A stretch of DNA of 12,659 bases, taken from CAYZUC01 sp964481705. GTDB lineage: Bacteria > Bacillota > Clostridia > Lachnospirales > Lachnospiraceae. How positions within the stretch are numbered: position 1 is the first letter of the stretch; each line of letters opens with the position of its first letter. A program made the position numbers and the translations under genes. The notes beneath the pieces are model-generated. The model saw only the letters and a list, made by a program, of their open reading frames with translations, had not been told where the DNA came from and did no database searches. Where the stretch lies: positions 1 to 12,659 of the forward strand of contig CAYZUC010000082.1 in the NCBI GenBank assembly GCA_964481705.1, in the 5' to 3' direction. This document shows positions 1 through 6,444 of this stretch, one piece after another.

Positions 1-139
1 CCAAACAGAATCCTTTGGGATTCTTTGAAAACGATAGGCCGGCCCGGTCTGCTTTCAGGTAGGTCGCTTGAGGCTGTTGGCAACAGCAGTCCTAGATAGA
101 TCATCATTCCACGACATAACCCGGCTTATCGTCCCGCTT
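1..139 (+). ncRNA. rnpB: RNase P RNA, type A, 3' end (5' part outside window)
   Basis: This is the catalytic RNA of ribonuclease P, which matures the 5' ends of tRNAs. The last ~140 nt line up block by block with the 3' third of the E. coli type A RNA as I remember it: the GACCAAA-type segment at the window start, GGCCGGCCCG (36-46), CAGGTAGGTCGCTTGAG (57-72), CCTAGATAGAT (91-101) and the conserved tail CCACGACATAACCCGGCTTATCG (109-131). Local hairpins expected in this part are visible, for example AGAATCC/GGATTCT (8-25) and CTGTT-GGC-AACAG (76-88). The tail reads ACATAA where E. coli has ACAGAA. The 5' half is outside the window, and the exact 3' end (about 137-140) is estimated from the start of the following terminator. 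Confidence 0.92.
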
Positions 140-142
140 ATT

Positions 143-174
143 AAAAATTCCCTGTTTCATTAGGGAATTTTTTT
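143..174 (+). terminator. Rho-independent terminator of rnpB
   Basis: Positions 143-153 (AAAAATTCCCT) pair perfectly with 162-172 (AGGGAATTTTT) around an 8-nt loop, and the 3' arm runs into a T tract. It begins directly after the RNase P RNA and ends before the sigma-factor promoter region, so it separates the two units. Confidence 0.88.
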
Positions 175-187
175 ATTTTTAAAAAGT

Positions 188-216
188 TGAAGACTTTTTC
201 TGTTATGATACGTTTA
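188..216 (+). promoter_or_regulatory. Candidate ECF-type promoter of the sigma-factor operon
   Basis: TGAAGA (188-193), 17 nt, then CGTTTA (211-216) resembles the TGAAAC-N16/17-CGT layout of ECF sigma promoters such as those of sigma-W, -M and -V in Bacillus. The T-rich run just after the -35-like box is also seen in such promoters. An autoregulated promoter upstream of an ECF gene is the usual arrangement. An overlapping alternative is an extended -10 box for the housekeeping sigma factor, TG-T-TATGAT at 201-209. Either or both could work; this is a motif match only. Confidence 0.45.
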
Positions 217-249
217 AGAGTATAGAAGCTGAAAGGAGGAGATAAGAAT

Positions 250-756
250 TTGGATCAATTGGAACATCTGATAGATACCTATCAGAATCTTGTGTTCTCG
301 ATTTGCTTCAAAATTGCCGGCGATTACTTTGAAGCAGAAGATCTGACACAGGAAACATTCTTATCTGTATATACCAATCTTGACAGCTTTGATGGTTGCA
401 ACGAAAAGGCTTGGATCTGCAGGATTGCGACAAACAAAAGTATCGATTATGTGAGAAAGAAAGTAAGAAATCAAATACCAACAGAGGATGAGTTTTTTCT
501 GGAAGTAGAGGATAAAGATTCAAACACAGAAAATCGGTATATTCTGCAAATGGAAAGAGAGAAGATACGAGAGATATGTAACAGCTTGAAGCCTCCCTAC
601 AATCGTATTGCAAAAGATTATTTCTGCGAAGAAAAGACGATCAGTCAGATATCAGAGGAGACAGGAACAAATCGAAAAACAGTACAGACACAGGTTTATA
701 GGGCGAAAGCCATGATTCAGAAATGGTATCGAAAGGAGCAGATCAATGATAGATAG
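250..756 (+). CDS. ECF-family RNA polymerase sigma factor (sigma-70 family)
   Basis: The 168-residue protein has the two-domain layout of extracytoplasmic-function sigma factors, which direct RNA polymerase to stress promoters. Region 2 spans about residues 11-72, with the acidic DxxQETF-type segment EAEDLTQETFL (28-38) and AWICRIATNKSIDYVRKK (54-71). Region 4 spans about 107-161, with the helix-turn-helix ISQISEETGTNRKTVQTQVYRAK (131-153 area). The start is TTG, supported by AGGAGG at 234-239 with 10-nt spacing; no better start lies nearby. The 3' end overlaps the next gene by 11 nt, so the two are probably translated together. The exact ECF group cannot be fixed by eye. Confidence 0.93.
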   Translation: MDQLEHLIDTYQNLVFSICFKIAGDYFEAEDLTQETFLSVYTNLDSFDGCNEKAWICRIATNKSIDYVRKKVRNQIPTEDEFFLEVEDKDSNTENRYILQMEREKIREICNSLKPPYNRIAKDYFCEEKTISQISEETGTNRKTVQTQVYRAKAMIQKWYRKEQINDR

Positions 757-1156
757 AAATCAATATCCAAGTGACAGAGAATTGGCAATGTTCATCGCTG
801 AAATAGAAAAAGAAGGATTGCTCCAGGCTCCGGGTAACATGAAAGAGCATATCTTAGACAAGGCAGGTTCACTACCGGTTCAAACTGTTAGAAGAACAAG
901 AGAATTATCTACAAACATGCAGTTGCTTCTTTATTCCCTGAAGGTATGTACTGCAATCGCATGTGCGATTTTATTACTGAATCTGTCAAAATACAGTTTT
1001 GCCATGACCGATTATCACGAGAGAGAGGTTATGGTGCCAAAGGCAGGAATGGCAGATATTATCGATGGATATACGGATACAATTACCGGTCATCTGAAGC
1101 AGTGGAAAAACAACATAAAAATATCGTGGGAAGATAACACAAATCAAACATTTTAG
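746..1156 (+). CDS. Single-pass membrane protein, probable anti-sigma factor
   Basis: The 136-residue protein has an N-terminal cytoplasmic part of about 58 residues, one hydrophobic helix (about 60-80, LLLYSLKVCTAIACAILLLNL) and an outside tail of about 55 residues. This layout and its position directly after an ECF sigma gene, with an 11-nt overlap, are typical of membrane anti-sigma factors that hold the sigma factor until an envelope signal arrives. The zinc-binding HxxxCxxC motif of the ZAS family is absent, so the assignment rests on position and topology. AAGGAG at 733-738 gives a well-spaced start. The outside tail ends in a polar segment without a recognised domain. It could be an unrelated membrane protein. 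Confidence 0.72.
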   Translation: MIDRNQYPSDRELAMFIAEIEKEGLLQAPGNMKEHILDKAGSLPVQTVRRTRELSTNMQLLLYSLKVCTAIACAILLLNLSKYSFAMTDYHEREVMVPKAGMADIIDGYTDTITGHLKQWKNNIKISWEDNTNQTF

Positions 1157-1170
1157 GAAGAGGAGAAATT

Positions 1171-1728
1171 ATGAGTAGAAAAAAGAATGGTTTTTGGAAT
1201 TTTGTATTTTCATTTATCCCGGGAGCAGGGGAAATGTATCAGGGATTTTATAAAATGGGACTTAGTTTGATGGCAGCCTTTGGTCTTATTATGGCATTTT
1301 CCTATGCTTTGAATATTGACTTTTTGGCATTCATCCTGCCTATTATCTGGTTTTACAGTTTTTTTCATACACACAACATTGCATCGATGTCAGATGAAGA
1401 GTTCTATGCATTGGAAGATCGATTCCTATTTGGAATAGAGGACGGTCAGTTGAAAGAATTTGTATCAGGAAACAGAGGAAGAAAGATAGTTGCCATAGCA
1501 TTGATTATTCTTGGTGGATGTGCATTATGGAAGAATTTTCAGGCAATGTTTTATTTCTCGTTTGCAGATTATTTCCCTAATGTATCAGATACACTTAACA
1601 ATATTTTTGAACGTGTACCGGAGACCATTGTCTCTATATGTGTAATTTTATTTGGTATTTACTTAATTCGTGGAAAAAAGAAGGAATTGGATCAAAAGGA
1701 TTCCGAACAGAAAGAGGGGAACAATTAG
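1171..1728 (+). CDS. Multi-pass membrane protein of the sigma-factor operon, function unknown
   Basis: The 185-residue protein has about four predicted membrane helices (roughly 30-48, 50-66, 104-121 and 151-167) joined by a charged cytoplasmic-type loop (73-104), and a hydrophilic lysine/glutamate-rich tail (168-185). The N-terminal IPGAGEMYQGFYKMGLSLM (16-34) resembles the glycine-rich entry of TM2-like membrane proteins, but I do not recognise a named family. The start is supported by AGGAG at 1161-1165. It lies 14 nt after the putative anti-sigma gene and its stop codon directly abuts the next ATG, so all four genes are likely one transcript. A role in envelope stress is inferred from context only. 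Confidence 0.85.
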   Translation: MSRKKNGFWNFVFSFIPGAGEMYQGFYKMGLSLMAAFGLIMAFSYALNIDFLAFILPIIWFYSFFHTHNIASMSDEEFYALEDRFLFGIEDGQLKEFVSGNRGRKIVAIALIILGGCALWKNFQAMFYFSFADYFPNVSDTLNNIFERVPETIVSICVILFGIYLIRGKKKELDQKDSEQKEGNN

Positions 1729-2109
1729 ATGGATATTCAGAGTACAACAATGAAACAAGAGACACCAGAACAGAAATTTGTGGTAGAAAAGTACACTCCA
1801 GAAAAAACACAGAATCGTCGTGTGGGTACCTTCACCTTAGGATTATCCATGATATGTGTTGGGCTGTTCTTTTTAATTAATATCTTCCTTCCAACGGTAG
1901 GATATACCTTGTTATTGAAATTGTGGCCGTTTGTATTCATTTTTCTTGGCGCAGAGATTTTGATTGCATGCTTTCAACAGGAAGAACACAAGTTAATTTA
2001 TGATAAAACAGCTATTATTCTCGTGTTTGTTCTGACGGTATTTGGAATGTGTATGGCATTCCTCGCCCAGATGGTTCAATATGGACTAGCACATATATCG
2101 GTATCTTAA
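1729..2109 (+). CDS. LiaI/LiaF-like transmembrane region protein (DUF5668-like)
   Basis: The 126-residue protein has a polar N-terminus (1-30), then three hydrophobic helices (about 32-52, 62-82 and 93-115). The pattern RVGTFTLGLSMICVGLFFLIN followed by LLLKLWPFVFIFLGAEIL is the hallmark of the LiaI/LiaF-type membrane region, found in proteins that sense or respond to cell-envelope damage. The ATG begins on the base after the upstream stop codon, with GAGGGGA at 1714-1720 as the ribosome site. It is the last gene before a strong terminator. The C-terminal cytoplasmic domain of full LiaF is missing, so this is a membrane-only member. Confidence 0.82.
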   Translation: MDIQSTTMKQETPEQKFVVEKYTPEKTQNRRVGTFTLGLSMICVGLFFLINIFLPTVGYTLLLKLWPFVFIFLGAEILIACFQQEEHKLIYDKTAIILVFVLTVFGMCMAFLAQMVQYGLAHISVS

Positions 2110-2121
2110 CAGTAGTAATCC

Positions 2122-2159
2122 AATACCTCCTTTCTGCAATATGGGAAAGGAGGTATTTT
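2122..2159 (+). terminator. Terminator hairpin closing the sigma-factor operon
   Basis: Positions 2122-2134 (AATACCTCCTTTC) pair perfectly over 13 bp with 2145-2157 (GAAAGGAGGTATT) around a 10-nt loop, followed by a short T run (2156-2159). It lies 12 nt after the stop codon of the last operon gene. The 3' arm is itself a perfect Shine-Dalgarno sequence seven bases before an ATG at 2161, which is discussed as a finding. Confidence 0.8.
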
Positions 2160-2188
2160 AATGTTTCATGGAATATCAACTAAGAGTA

Positions 2189-2197
2189 TGGTAAAAT
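2189..2197 (+). promoter_or_regulatory. Candidate extended -10 promoter of the HD-GYP gene
   Basis: TG-G-TAAAAT at 2189-2197 fits the TGnTATAAT extended -10 form with one mismatch. The region 17 nt upstream (2169-2174, TGGAAT) matches the -35 consensus at only three of six bases. Transcription would start near 2204 and give a leader of about 40 nt with an AGAGGTGG ribosome site. This is a weak match, supported mainly by its place between a terminator and a gene. Confidence 0.35.
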
Positions 2198-2244
2198 AAG
2201 GTCATAATACTTTGCGTGCATTCTACAGAAGAGGTGGTGTAAAA

Positions 2245-3627
2245 ATGGATACGAATAGTAGAGATAACAGAGATAAGAGAATTATGATCGTTTGGCTCGT
2301 TATATTGTTGATTTTAACAATAGTATTTGTTTCGTATATCTATGTATTTAATCATACATCCAGAGAATACGATGCAGGAATGGAAAGCAAGGATTTTCAA
2401 GTTTCCATTGAGCCCAGAAAAGGCAGCACTGACTCCTGGCAGAAGGCAATCGATGTAGATGGAGAGGTATTAAACTATAGAGGAACCATTTATGATGCAA
2501 CCGTAATTAATACAGGAGATTCCATAATATCGAATTGGACTATGAGAATTGACATTGAGTCGGATACATTTCTCAATAATGCATGGTGTGGATGTTTTGA
2601 AGTTCATCAGAATTGTGATGGACAGGAGAAAGTACAGACTGTCGATTTGAGAAATTACAAGCCGGAGGATTTGGAACTGGACTATTTTATTGCAGACCCT
2701 GATTTGATGATTCCTCTTCACAGGGGAGATTATCTTATTTACCATCCGGATATTGCGTCGAAGGAATACCCGATTAATTTTAGTAAGACAGAGGAATATC
2801 CCAAGGTGGTTTATGGGATGATTTTCTACTATCAAGGGGAAGAACCAATTGATTTTCAAGTATTTCATGTGAATTACTATCTAGAGAAAAGTTTTGTCAA
2901 CAGTATCTATTTTTGGCTGTTAGGTTTAGGCTACCTGTTGTGGTCCGTATGGACAGTCATGTTGATTATTATGAAAATCCGTTTACGAGAAGTTCACCTT
3001 CGATTTAAACAGGATGAGCATATCATCAGTCAGTCAATTGGTGTATTTACTCGGTTCTTCGAGGCGAAGGATACGTATACGAATGGACACTCGCAGCGCG
3101 TTGCTCTTTATTCCGAGATGATTGCACAGAAACTGGGGCTATCGGAGGATGAACGCCGGAAGTTCTACTACATTGCTCTTATGCATGATTGTGGAAAATG
3201 CTATATTCCAGATGAGATCTTGAAGAAACCGGGCAGATTGACGGATGAAGAATTTGAAGTAATTAAGCTCCATACAGTAAGAGGAGCTGAGATGTTGGAG
3301 GATTTTACCTCCATTGATAATATCAGAGAGGGTGTTCTTTATCATCATGAGAGATATGATGGAAAAGGTTATCCAGAGGGACTCGCAGGTGAAGATATTC
3401 CGCTTGTTGCCAGAATCATCTGTGTCGCTGATTCGTTTGATGCAATGAACAGCAGGAGATGCTATCGCAACAAACTCAGTACAGAATGCATACTATTTGA
3501 ACTGGAGTCGAATAAAGGAAAGCAATTTGACCCCAAGATAGCAGGTATACTACTGGATTTAATTAAGGAGGGAAAAGTGTATACACAGGGGGAAAATGAG
3601 AATCAGACTATTGCAAAAGCAGAGTAA
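2245..3627 (+). CDS. Membrane HD-GYP protein (c-di-GMP phosphodiesterase type) with CBM2/3-like external domain
   Basis: The start ATG at 2245 is chosen for AGAGGTGG at 2230-2237; an upstream TTG at 2212 in the same frame lacks a site. The 460-residue protein has a membrane helix at about 13-35, an outside domain at 36-219, a second helix at 220-244 and a cytoplasmic HD-GYP domain at about 260-445. HD-GYP metal and signature residues are all present: H282, HD 314-315, H343, HHE 367-369, DGKGYPEGL 372-380, VADSFDAM 394-401 and GKQFDP 425-430. The family hydrolyses the second messenger c-di-GMP. In the outside domain, ATVINTGDSIISNWTMRI (85-102) followed by W114 resembles the NTG..I.NW....W signature of CBM2/CBM3-type carbohydrate-binding folds. 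The enzyme role is well supported; the sugar-binding role is inferred from this pattern only. Confidence 0.92.
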   Translation: MDTNSRDNRDKRIMIVWLVILLILTIVFVSYIYVFNHTSREYDAGMESKDFQVSIEPRKGSTDSWQKAIDVDGEVLNYRGTIYDATVINTGDSIISNWTMRIDIESDTFLNNAWCGCFEVHQNCDGQEKVQTVDLRNYKPEDLELDYFIADPDLMIPLHRGDYLIYHPDIASKEYPINFSKTEEYPKVVYGMIFYYQGEEPIDFQVFHVNYYLEKSFVNSIYFWLLGLGYLLWSVWTVMLIIMKIRLREVHLRFKQDEHIISQSIGVFTRFFEAKDTYTNGHSQRVALYSEMIAQKLGLSEDERRKFYYIALMHDCGKCYIPDEILKKPGRLTDEEFEVIKLHTVRGAEMLEDFTSIDNIREGVLYHHERYDGKGYPEGLAGEDIPLVARIICVADSFDAMNSRRCYRNKLSTECILFELESNKGKQFDPKIAGILLDLIKEGKVYTQGENENQTIAKAE

Positions 3628-3672
3628 GAAATGTATATTAGAAAAGATAGAACGAAGAAAGACAGAATGGAA

Positions 3673-3682
3673 NNNNNNNNNN
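3673..3682. other. Assembly gap placeholder (10 N) before proA
   Basis: Ten Ns lie 45 nt after the HD-GYP stop codon and end exactly where the proA ribosome site AGAGG (3683-3687) begins. The true amount of missing sequence is unknown. The proA promoter or leader, or a missing upstream gene such as proB, could be hidden here. Confidence 0.95.
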
Positions 3683-3694
3683 AGAGGTTATATT

Positions 3695-4954
3695 ATGGAG
3701 AGCAACATGAATTATTTAAACGAATTAGGAATAGCGGCGAAAAGAGCTTCCACCTTTTTGAATGCGATGAATACAGATAAGAAGAACGAAGGATTACTGG
3801 AAGCAGCACAGGCGCTTGTTGATCATACAGAGAGTATTCTGGAAAGAAATCGTATCGATGTGGATGCCGCGATTGCAAATGGAATGAAGGCTTCTATGGT
3901 TGATCGGCTCCGCCTGAGTGAGGAGAGAATTGAAGGAATGGCAACAGGCCTAAGACAGTTGGTTGAGTTACCGGATCCTATTGGTGAAGTCATGAATACC
4001 GTAGAACGACCAAATGGATTGAGAATTGTGCAGAAACGTGTACCGATTGGTGTGATTGGTATCATATATGAATCTCGTCCTAATGTGACAGCAGATGCAT
4101 TTGGTCTATGCTTTAAGTCGGGAAATGCAGTGATCTTAAAGGGTGGTTCGGATGCTATCCATTCGAATATTGAAATTGTTCGTGTGTTAAGAGAGGCATT
4201 GGAGAAGGTTAGTATTCCAGCAGATTGTCTTTTACTTATCGAGAAGACGGATCGTGAGACAGTAAAGGAATTTATGAAATTAAAGGAATATGTGGATTTG
4301 CTGATTCCCCGAGGAGGAGCAGGTTTGATTCGTTCGGTTGTAGAGAACAGTACCATACCTGTTATAGAGACCGGAGTTGGAAATTGCCATATTTTTGTAG
4401 ATGAAAGTGCAGACCTTGCTATGGCGGTTGATATCATTGATAATGCCAAGACACAGAGAATGGGCGTATGTAATGCCTGTGAATCTCTTGTTATTCACAA
4501 GAATATAGCAGATAAGGCTATTCCGATGATATTTGAGCGCCTTCATAAGAAATCAATTGAAGTACGCGGCGATGAGAGAGCGGTTGCGGAATGTAAAGAA
4601 ATCATCACAGCATCCGAAGAAGATTTCGCAACGGAATACTGTGATGCTATTATTTCGGTAAAGGTAGTTGATTCGCTGGAAGAAGCTATTGCACATATCA
4701 ATCAATACTCGACACATCATTCAGAAGCAATTATTACCGGAGATATGTCTCATGCTGAGAAATTCTTAAATGAGATTGATTCTGCAGCAGTTTATGTGAA
4801 TGCATCGACACGATTTACCGATGGGTTTGAATTTGGCTTTGGTGCAGAAATCGGAATTAGTACACAGAAGATACATGCAAGAGGTCCAATGGGACTGATT
4901 GCACTTACATCCAGCAAATATCTGGTATATGGTAACGGACAGATACGCGGATGA
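3695..4954 (+). CDS. proA: Glutamate-5-semialdehyde dehydrogenase (gamma-glutamyl phosphate reductase)
   Basis: This enzyme reduces gamma-glutamyl phosphate to glutamate-5-semialdehyde with NADPH, the second step from glutamate to proline in the cytoplasm. The start ATG at 3695 has AGAGG at 3683-3687; reading further upstream crosses the N gap and is not meaningful. The 419 residues match the usual ~415-420. Visible signatures are VPIGVIGIIYESRPNVT (116-132), the nucleotide-region motif LKGGSDAIHSN (148-158), IPRGGAGLI (204-212), the catalytic cysteine in RMGVCNACES (C259) and VNASTRFTDGFEFGFGAEIG (368-387), the family signature. proB (glutamate 5-kinase), its usual partner, is not in the window. 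The gene converges on pyrI with 8 nt between stop codons. Confidence 0.97.
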   Translation: MESNMNYLNELGIAAKRASTFLNAMNTDKKNEGLLEAAQALVDHTESILERNRIDVDAAIANGMKASMVDRLRLSEERIEGMATGLRQLVELPDPIGEVMNTVERPNGLRIVQKRVPIGVIGIIYESRPNVTADAFGLCFKSGNAVILKGGSDAIHSNIEIVRVLREALEKVSIPADCLLLIEKTDRETVKEFMKLKEYVDLLIPRGGAGLIRSVVENSTIPVIETGVGNCHIFVDESADLAMAVDIIDNAKTQRMGVCNACESLVIHKNIADKAIPMIFERLHKKSIEVRGDERAVAECKEIITASEEDFATEYCDAIISVKVVDSLEEAIAHINQYSTHHSEAIITGDMSHAEKFLNEIDSAAVYVNASTRFTDGFEFGFGAEIGISTQKIHARGPMGLIALTSSKYLVYGNGQIRG

Positions 4955-4962
4955 TAGAAAGT

Positions 4963-5391
4963 CTACTGTTCACCGTATCTTTCTTCACAGTATTTACAAC
5001 GATAGATTTCCTTTTTTTCATCGGTAAGTAAAAATACCTGAGTTAGTTCCTGCTCGATGGATGTGATACATCTTGGGTTCTTGCAGGAGATGACATTTAC
5101 AATCTTGGAAGGTAGGAAGAGCTTTGGTTTGTCTACAATCTCACCCGCTTGGATAACATTTACTGTAATATTGTGATCAATAAAACCTAAAATATCAAGA
5201 TCCAGCATGGAGATGGGGCATTCTACTTTTAGAATGTCCTTTTTTCCCATCTTTTCACTCTTAGCATTCTTAATAATTGCAACACAGCAATCAAGCTTGT
5301 CTAAATTTAGATTATGATAAATCTTCATTCCCATTCCGGCTTCAATATGGTCCAATACAAAGCCTTCTTCTATTTTTCCTACGTTTAACAT
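4963..5391 (-). CDS. pyrI: Aspartate carbamoyltransferase regulatory subunit
   Basis: PyrI forms the regulatory dimers of aspartate transcarbamoylase; its N-terminal domain binds nucleotides (in E. coli, CTP/UTP inhibit and ATP activates) and its C-terminal zinc domain contacts PyrB. The 142 residues are slightly shorter than the E. coli protein (~153). The zinc site is intact: C103 and C108 (CKNPRC) and C132 and C135 (CKYC). The N-terminal part shows the family's GxVxDHI pattern as GFVLDHIEAGMGMKI (10-24). A GGAG site lies 8 nt before the ATG. The gene follows pyrB with 51 nt between, so the two form the pyrBI operon and should give an allosterically regulated holoenzyme. Confidence 0.95.
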   Translation of the reverse strand: MLNVGKIEEGFVLDHIEAGMGMKIYHNLNLDKLDCCVAIIKNAKSEKMGKKDILKVECPISMLDLDILGFIDHNITVNVIQAGEIVDKPKLFLPSKIVNVISCKNPRCITSIEQELTQVFLLTDEKKEIYRCKYCEERYGEQ

Positions 5392-5442
5392 TGTTTCGTC
5401 TCCATTTCCATGCGATTAATATAAATATTTGAATAGTTAACG

Positions 5443-6360
5443 TTATATCTCAATTCCTAATAACATCAGAATTAGAGCCATTCGAATATACATACCAAAT
5501 TGAACCTGTTCAAAGTAAACGGCTCGAGGGTCATCATCGATTTCTACAGATATCTCATTAACACGCGGAAGTGGATGAAGTACCAGCATATCGGGTCTTG
5601 CAAGCTCCATTTTCTGCTTGTTCAGAATATAGAAATCTTTTAAACGGATATAATCCTCTTCGTTAAAGAAACGTTCTTTCTGTACTCTCGTCATGTAGAG
5701 AAGATCCAACTCACCCATGATCTTTTCGAGATGCGTAACCTCCTTGAAATCAATGTTGTTCTTAATCAATACATCATCACGAATATAACCGGGAATCCTA
5801 AGCTCTTCCGGTGAGATAAAGATAAACCTTACATTGGGATAACGAACCAGGGCTTTTATAAGTGAGTGAACCGTGCGGCCAAACTTCAGGTCACCACACA
5901 GACCGATGGTCAGGTTGTCAAGATGCCCCTTGAGTGCGTGTATGGTCATCAAATCCGTAAGCGTCTGTGTAGGATGCTGGTGACCACCATCACCGGCATT
6001 GATGACCGGGATAGATGATTTTTGTGAAGCAACCATGGGAGCCCCTTCCTTTGGATGACGCATCGCACAAATATCTGCATAACAGGAAATAATACGGATC
6101 GTATCGGATACACTTTCTCCCTTGGCAGCAGAAGAAGAGTCAGCCGAAGCGAAGCCAAGCGTCTTGCCACCCAGATGTAACATGGCAGACTCAAAACTGA
6201 GCCGCGTACGTGTACTGGGCTCATAAAAACAGGTCGCAAGAATACGACCATCGCAAGCGTGCGCATATTTGGCAGGATTTTTTTTGATATCAGATGCAGT
6301 ATTCATTAGTGCATCTAATTCCTCCACGGATAGATCCAGTGGACTCATTAAGTGTCTCAT
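5443..6360 (-). CDS. pyrB: Aspartate carbamoyltransferase catalytic subunit
   Basis: The enzyme joins carbamoyl phosphate and aspartate to carbamoyl aspartate, the committed step of pyrimidine synthesis. The 305 residues match the catalytic-chain length. Key motifs are all present: the carbamoyl-phosphate loop FYEPSTRTR (45-53), the mobile loop around SSSAAKGES with K80 (75-83), HQHPTQTLTD (127-136), GDLKFGRTVHSL (156-167) and LHPLPRVNEI (261-270). The ATG follows GGAGG at 7-nt spacing. It is the first gene of pyrBI and lies downstream of the nitroreductase on the same strand, with a terminator-like hairpin between them. No PyrR-binding leader was recognised. Confidence 0.97.
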   Translation of the reverse strand: MRHLMSPLDLSVEELDALMNTASDIKKNPAKYAHACDGRILATCFYEPSTRTRLSFESAMLHLGGKTLGFASADSSSAAKGESVSDTIRIISCYADICAMRHPKEGAPMVASQKSSIPVINAGDGGHQHPTQTLTDLMTIHALKGHLDNLTIGLCGDLKFGRTVHSLIKALVRYPNVRFIFISPEELRIPGYIRDDVLIKNNIDFKEVTHLEKIMGELDLLYMTRVQKERFFNEEDYIRLKDFYILNKQKMELARPDMLVLHPLPRVNEISVEIDDDPRAVYFEQVQFGMYIRMALILMLLGIEI

Positions 6361-6404
6361 TTCATTTCCTCCATAACTATTTTTGTTGTACTATTGATAC
6401 ATCT

Positions 6405-6438
6405 AAAAAATAGAAGAGAATAAATATTCTCTTCTATT
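6405..6438 (-). terminator. Terminator or attenuator hairpin between nitroreductase and pyrB
   Basis: Read on the minus strand, AATAGAAGAGAA (6438-6427) and TTCTCTTCTATT (6420-6409) form a perfect 12-bp stem with a 6-nt loop that can close further, followed by six T. It sits just after the nitroreductase stop codon and about 45 nt before the pyrB ATG. It should end nitroreductase transcription. If pyrBI is also read from the upstream promoter, it would act as an attenuator in the leader. Confidence 0.8.
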
Positions 6439-6444
6439 GGAAAA

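Noticed and set aside
2470..2868. 132-residue minus-strand frame in the HD-GYP external domain
   Set aside because: It is antisense to a protein whose topology and motifs are coherent; no ribosome site was seen.
3823..4449. 208-residue open frame on the minus strand inside proA
   Set aside because: It lies fully antisense to a gene with complete ProA signatures, has no ribosome site and shows low-complexity serine/isoleucine content typical of a shadow frame.
5392..5442. Possible regulatory element between pyrB and pyrI
   Set aside because: Only a short GTTAAC palindrome within AT-rich sequence is visible; no stable hairpin or promoter.
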